DNA of 24,126 nucleotides from JAAEKA01 sp049299095 (GTDB lineage Bacteria; Chloroflexota; Anaerolineae; JAAEKA01), in contig JBAQWV010000160.1 of assembly GCA_049299095.1 (NCBI GenBank), positions 1-24,126 on the forward strand, read 5' to 3'. Below are positions 21,973-24,126 of this stretch, one piece after another. The position numbers and the translations under genes were made by a program. The first letter of the stretch is position 1, and each line of letters starts with the position of its first letter. The notes under the pieces were generated by a model. The model was not told the DNA's origin and did not search any database. It saw only the letters and a program-made list of their open reading frames with translations.

Positions 21973-23547
21973 ATGACTAAGCCAACCTTTAAAATCACCT
22001 ACGCGACCCTGTCGGCCAGCAACCCCGAACTGCACAAGATGTTCGATGAGGCACTGGAGCAAGTCAAGGCGGGCTATGGCACGACTTACCCCATGTTCAT
22101 CAACGGCGAAAACGTGCTGACCGATGAAACCTTTGAAGACCGCAGTCCCATCAACACCGACTGGCTGCTGGGCTATTTCCAGAAGGGCACCAAGGAACAC
22201 GGCAAGGCCGCGCTGAAAGCTGCCCGCGCGGCTTATCCCGCGTGGCGCAAGACCCCCTGGCAGGAGCGCGTGCGCCTGTTGCGCGCCGCGGCTGATCTGA
22301 TTAGCGAGCGCAGCATGGAGATCGGCGCAGCGGTGGCGCTGGAAGTGGGCAAGAACCGGCTGGAAAGCCTCGGCGATGTCGAAGAAACTGCCGACCTGAT
22401 CCGCTACTACTGCGACCAGATGGAAGAAAACAACGGCTACGTCAAGCCGCTGGCGAATGAAGGCCCCAAGAACCACAACACCACCACGCTCAAACCCTAT
22501 GGCGTGTGGGTAGTGATCTCTCCCTTCAATTTCCCCTTCGCGCTGGCAGGTGGGCCGAGCGGTGGCGCGCTGGTGGCGGGCAATACGGTGGTATTCAAGC
22601 CTGCTTCTGACACCCCACTGAGCGGCTGGCTGCTGACCGAATGTTTCCGCGACGCGGGCATCCCCGCAGGCGTGTTCAATTTCGTCACCGGCCCCGGCAG
22701 CACCATCGGCGAAGAGCTGATCAGCAACGACGAGGTGGACGGCATCACCTTCACCGGCTCCTACGATGTCGGTATGCACATCATCAAGAGCTTTGCCGGT
22801 GGCAAGTGGCCGCGGCCCTGCATTGCAGAGATGGGCGGTAAGAACGCCGTGATTGTCAGTCGCCACGCCGATCTGGACAAGGCCGCGATGGGCGTGATGC
22901 GCTCGGCCTTTGGCCTGAGCGGGCAGAAATGTTCGGCGTGCAGCCGCGTCTACGTGGAAGAGCCGGTCAAGGAAGCCTTCCTGGAGAAACTGGTGGCGCT
23001 CACCAGCAAGATGGCTGTGGGTGATCCCACTCGCCAGGATGTGTTCATGGGCCCGGCGGCCAACAAGGGCGGCTATCGCGATTATCAGCGCTTTGCCGAG
23101 CAGGCCGCGCGCGATGGCAAGATTGCCTTTGGTGGCCATGTGATGACCGAGGGCGATTACGGCAAGGGCTACTTTGTGGCCCCCACCATCATTGACGACC
23201 TGCCGCTTGAGCACGAGCTGTGGAAGGTGGAGATGTTCCTGCCGCTGGTGGCTGTGGCCGCGGTGCCGAATCTGGAAGTGGCGATGCGCGAGGCCAACGA
23301 TAGCAGCTATGGCCTGACCGGCGGCTTCTTCAGCGAAGACCCGGACGAAATCGCCTGGTACTTCGACAACATTGAAGCGGGCGTGGTGTATGCCAACCGG
23401 CCAGGTGGTGCGACCACCGGTGCATGGCCGGGCTATCAGCCGTTCGGCGGCTGGAAGGGCAGCGGCAGCACCGGCAAAAACGGCGGCGGCCTCTATTACG
23501 TGCCGCTGTACCTGCACGAACAGTCGCAGACGGTGATTGATTCGTAA
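21973..23547 (+). CDS. L-glutamate gamma-semialdehyde (1-pyrroline-5-carboxylate) dehydrogenase-like
   Basis: This 524-aa NAD(P)-dependent aldehyde dehydrogenase carries the catalytic Cys320 in LSGQKCSACSRV and general-base Glu286 in EMGGKNAVIV. The cofactor loop is VFKPASDTPLSGW, and FTGSYDVG and QPFGGWKGSGSTGK are also present. The length and the GQKCSACSR/GSTGKNGG motifs match the PutA-C/RocA group that oxidises glutamate semialdehyde to glutamate. The ATG at 21973 has GAGGAG 6 bp upstream; a TTG at 21895 would translate tandem repeats and is rejected. With the aminotransferase upstream, a route from an ornithine-like omega-amine to glutamate is plausible, but the aminotransferase is not clearly ornithine-specific. 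Confidence 0.93.
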   Translation: MTKPTFKITYATLSASNPELHKMFDEALEQVKAGYGTTYPMFINGENVLTDETFEDRSPINTDWLLGYFQKGTKEHGKAALKAARAAYPAWRKTPWQERVRLLRAAADLISERSMEIGAAVALEVGKNRLESLGDVEETADLIRYYCDQMEENNGYVKPLANEGPKNHNTTTLKPYGVWVVISPFNFPFALAGGPSGGALVAGNTVVFKPASDTPLSGWLLTECFRDAGIPAGVFNFVTGPGSTIGEELISNDEVDGITFTGSYDVGMHIIKSFAGGKWPRPCIAEMGGKNAVIVSRHADLDKAAMGVMRSAFGLSGQKCSACSRVYVEEPVKEAFLEKLVALTSKMAVGDPTRQDVFMGPAANKGGYRDYQRFAEQAARDGKIAFGGHVMTEGDYGKGYFVAPTIIDDLPLEHELWKVEMFLPLVAVAAVPNLEVAMREANDSSYGLTGGFFSEDPDEIAWYFDNIEAGVVYANRPGGATTGAWPGYQPFGGWKGSGSTGKNGGGLYYVPLYLHEQSQTVIDS

Positions 23548-23549
23548 CA

Positions 23550-23585
23550 GGCGGCAGCCTCCGTCGGTTGAGTAGGCTGCCCGCC
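23550..23585 (+). other. Stem-loop just after the aldehyde dehydrogenase stop codon
   Basis: GGCGGCAGCCT (23550-23560) pairs with AGGCTGCCCGCC (23574-23585) with one bulged base and a 13-nt loop, starting 3 bp after the stop codon. No T-run follows, so it may protect the mRNA 3' end rather than terminate. The next 80 bp contain further small GC-rich dyads but no gene. Confidence 0.55.
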
Positions 23586-23666
23586 CGCAGCGACACTATG
23601 CAGGCAGCGACTGCCGGCGATGTCGTTTCCGCGGCACTGCCCAGCAGGGTTTAATCGTATAAAGCG

Positions 23667-23702
23667 AAAAGCGGCATGGACCTTTGGTCTATGCCGCTTT
23701 TT
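23667..23702. terminator. Bidirectional intrinsic terminator
   Basis: AAAAGCGGCATGGACC (23667-23682) and GGTCTATGCCGCTTTT (23686-23701) form a 16-bp stem with one G-T pair and a 3-nt loop. A T-run is present on the plus strand, and the A-run on the left gives T's on the minus strand. It ends the aminotransferase-dehydrogenase unit from the left and the cysteine-rich gene from the right, 27 bp after that gene's stop. Confidence 0.93.
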
Positions 23703-23728
23703 GTCAGAGAGTGGGTAAGTTATCCAGA

Positions 23729-24097
23729 TTACACCACGCCACACTGACCATTGACGGGCGGGTTGCCATCAGGGCAAGGCTCGAACGAGCAGTTATTACT
23801 CATAACATCAGCGAAGTATGGGAAATTGCAACTCATTGCACCAATTGTACCCCCTAGATTGGGCACACAGGCTCCGGCATAGACAGTGCAATCGGTTGTG
23901 CCAGAAACGCTATGCGCCCGATGACAGCCGACGAGATTGGGAGGCTCACAAGTAAAGCCTGTAATATCTTCCCATTTTGTGCAAGTTAATGTAAAACTGC
24001 CCGAACACATCGGCGGGCTTGCCTGCACAAAAGGTGCGAACAGAAAAATACTGCAGATCGCAAGGAATAATGTTTTGGGCAGTTTCTGTGTGTTCAA
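23729..24097 (-). CDS. Small secreted cysteine-rich protein, unknown
   Basis: I do not recognise this 122-aa protein. Its N-terminus is a clear Sec signal peptide: basic MNTQKLPK, hydrophobic TLFLAICSIFLFAPFV, and a VQA-SPP cleavage site near residue 27. The mature chain of about 95 residues has ten Cys, enough for five disulfides, with Pro/Gly/Asn-rich loops (CEPPNLVGCHRAHS, CPDGNPPVNGQCGVV). It is probably an exported disulfide-rich domain. The start is a TTG at 24097 without a ribosome site. The frame stays open to the window edge, so the true start could lie outside. Base composition is visibly more AT-rich and codon use less GC-biased than in neighbouring genes, which suggests a recently acquired or fast-evolving gene. 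Confidence 0.7.
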   Translation of the reverse strand: MNTQKLPKTLFLAICSIFLFAPFVQASPPMCSGSFTLTCTKWEDITGFTCEPPNLVGCHRAHSVSGTTDCTVYAGACVPNLGGTIGAMSCNFPYFADVMSNNCSFEPCPDGNPPVNGQCGVV

Positions 24098-24126
24098 ATG
24101 TATCAGGAAATACGATGATCTTATTG

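Noticed and set aside
21946..23517. A 523-aa minus-strand open frame
   Set aside because: It mirrors the aldehyde dehydrogenase gene, is His/Ala/Gln-rich, and has no recognisable domain; codon bias of the sense gene explains the open frame.

Overview
The window reads as a chromosomal segment of a high-G+C bacterium, most likely a Chloroflexota member (Anaerolineae/Caldilineae side). That rests on the look of the partial 16S rRNA gene and on general protein character; no database was consulted, so it is an inference. There is no sign of a plasmid, phage or transposase.

Layout. (1) Positions 1-4022 lie on the minus strand: dnaX-ebfC-recR, then a long leader with three strong-looking tandem promoters and the 5' half of a 16S rRNA gene that runs off the left edge. 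The order dnaX-ebfC-recR-rrn resembles the origin-proximal arrangement of Bacillus subtilis. (2) At 4196-8059 on the plus strand are a helical-repeat protein of unknown role, an 8-oxoguanine-deaminase-like amidohydrolase and a sirtuin with an altered zinc site. (3) At 8157-16472 on the plus strand is a surface-glycan locus: a LegB/GMD-type nucleotide-sugar 4,6-dehydratase, a sugar-phosphate nucleotidyltransferase, two Wzx-like flippases and three GT4 glycosyltransferases. (4) At 16609-20183 on the minus strand is an ABC-2 exporter with one ATPase and two paralogous permeases. (5) At 20344-23547 on the plus strand are a promoter-terminator leader, a class III aminotransferase and a 1-pyrroline-5-carboxylate-dehydrogenase-like enzyme. 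(6) At 23729-24097 on the minus strand is a small, AT-richer gene for a secreted cysteine-rich protein.

How the genes work together. Region 1 is replication/recombination housekeeping next to rRNA. Region 3 could make an activated deoxy-sugar, assemble a lipid-linked glycan and flip it outward; no polymerase, initiating transferase or ligase is visible. Region 5 pairs an amine-to-aldehyde step with an aldehyde-to-acid step, as in catabolism of ornithine-like or omega-amino compounds.

The intergenic DNA is the most distinctive part. It holds short tandem repeats of period 7 or 8 at several loci, a cluster of inverted repeats upstream of the sirtuin, a large imperfect hairpin upstream of the first flippase, and a compact leader before the aminotransferase. 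In that leader a consensus promoter is followed about 50 nt later by an intrinsic terminator whose loop is exactly complementary to the start of the transcript. This leader is the best candidate here for an undescribed regulatory RNA. Several genes (4196, 7313, 9198, 12560, 15303) lack a clear Shine-Dalgarno sequence, and at least one has its -10 box so close to the ATG that the mRNA would be leaderless.
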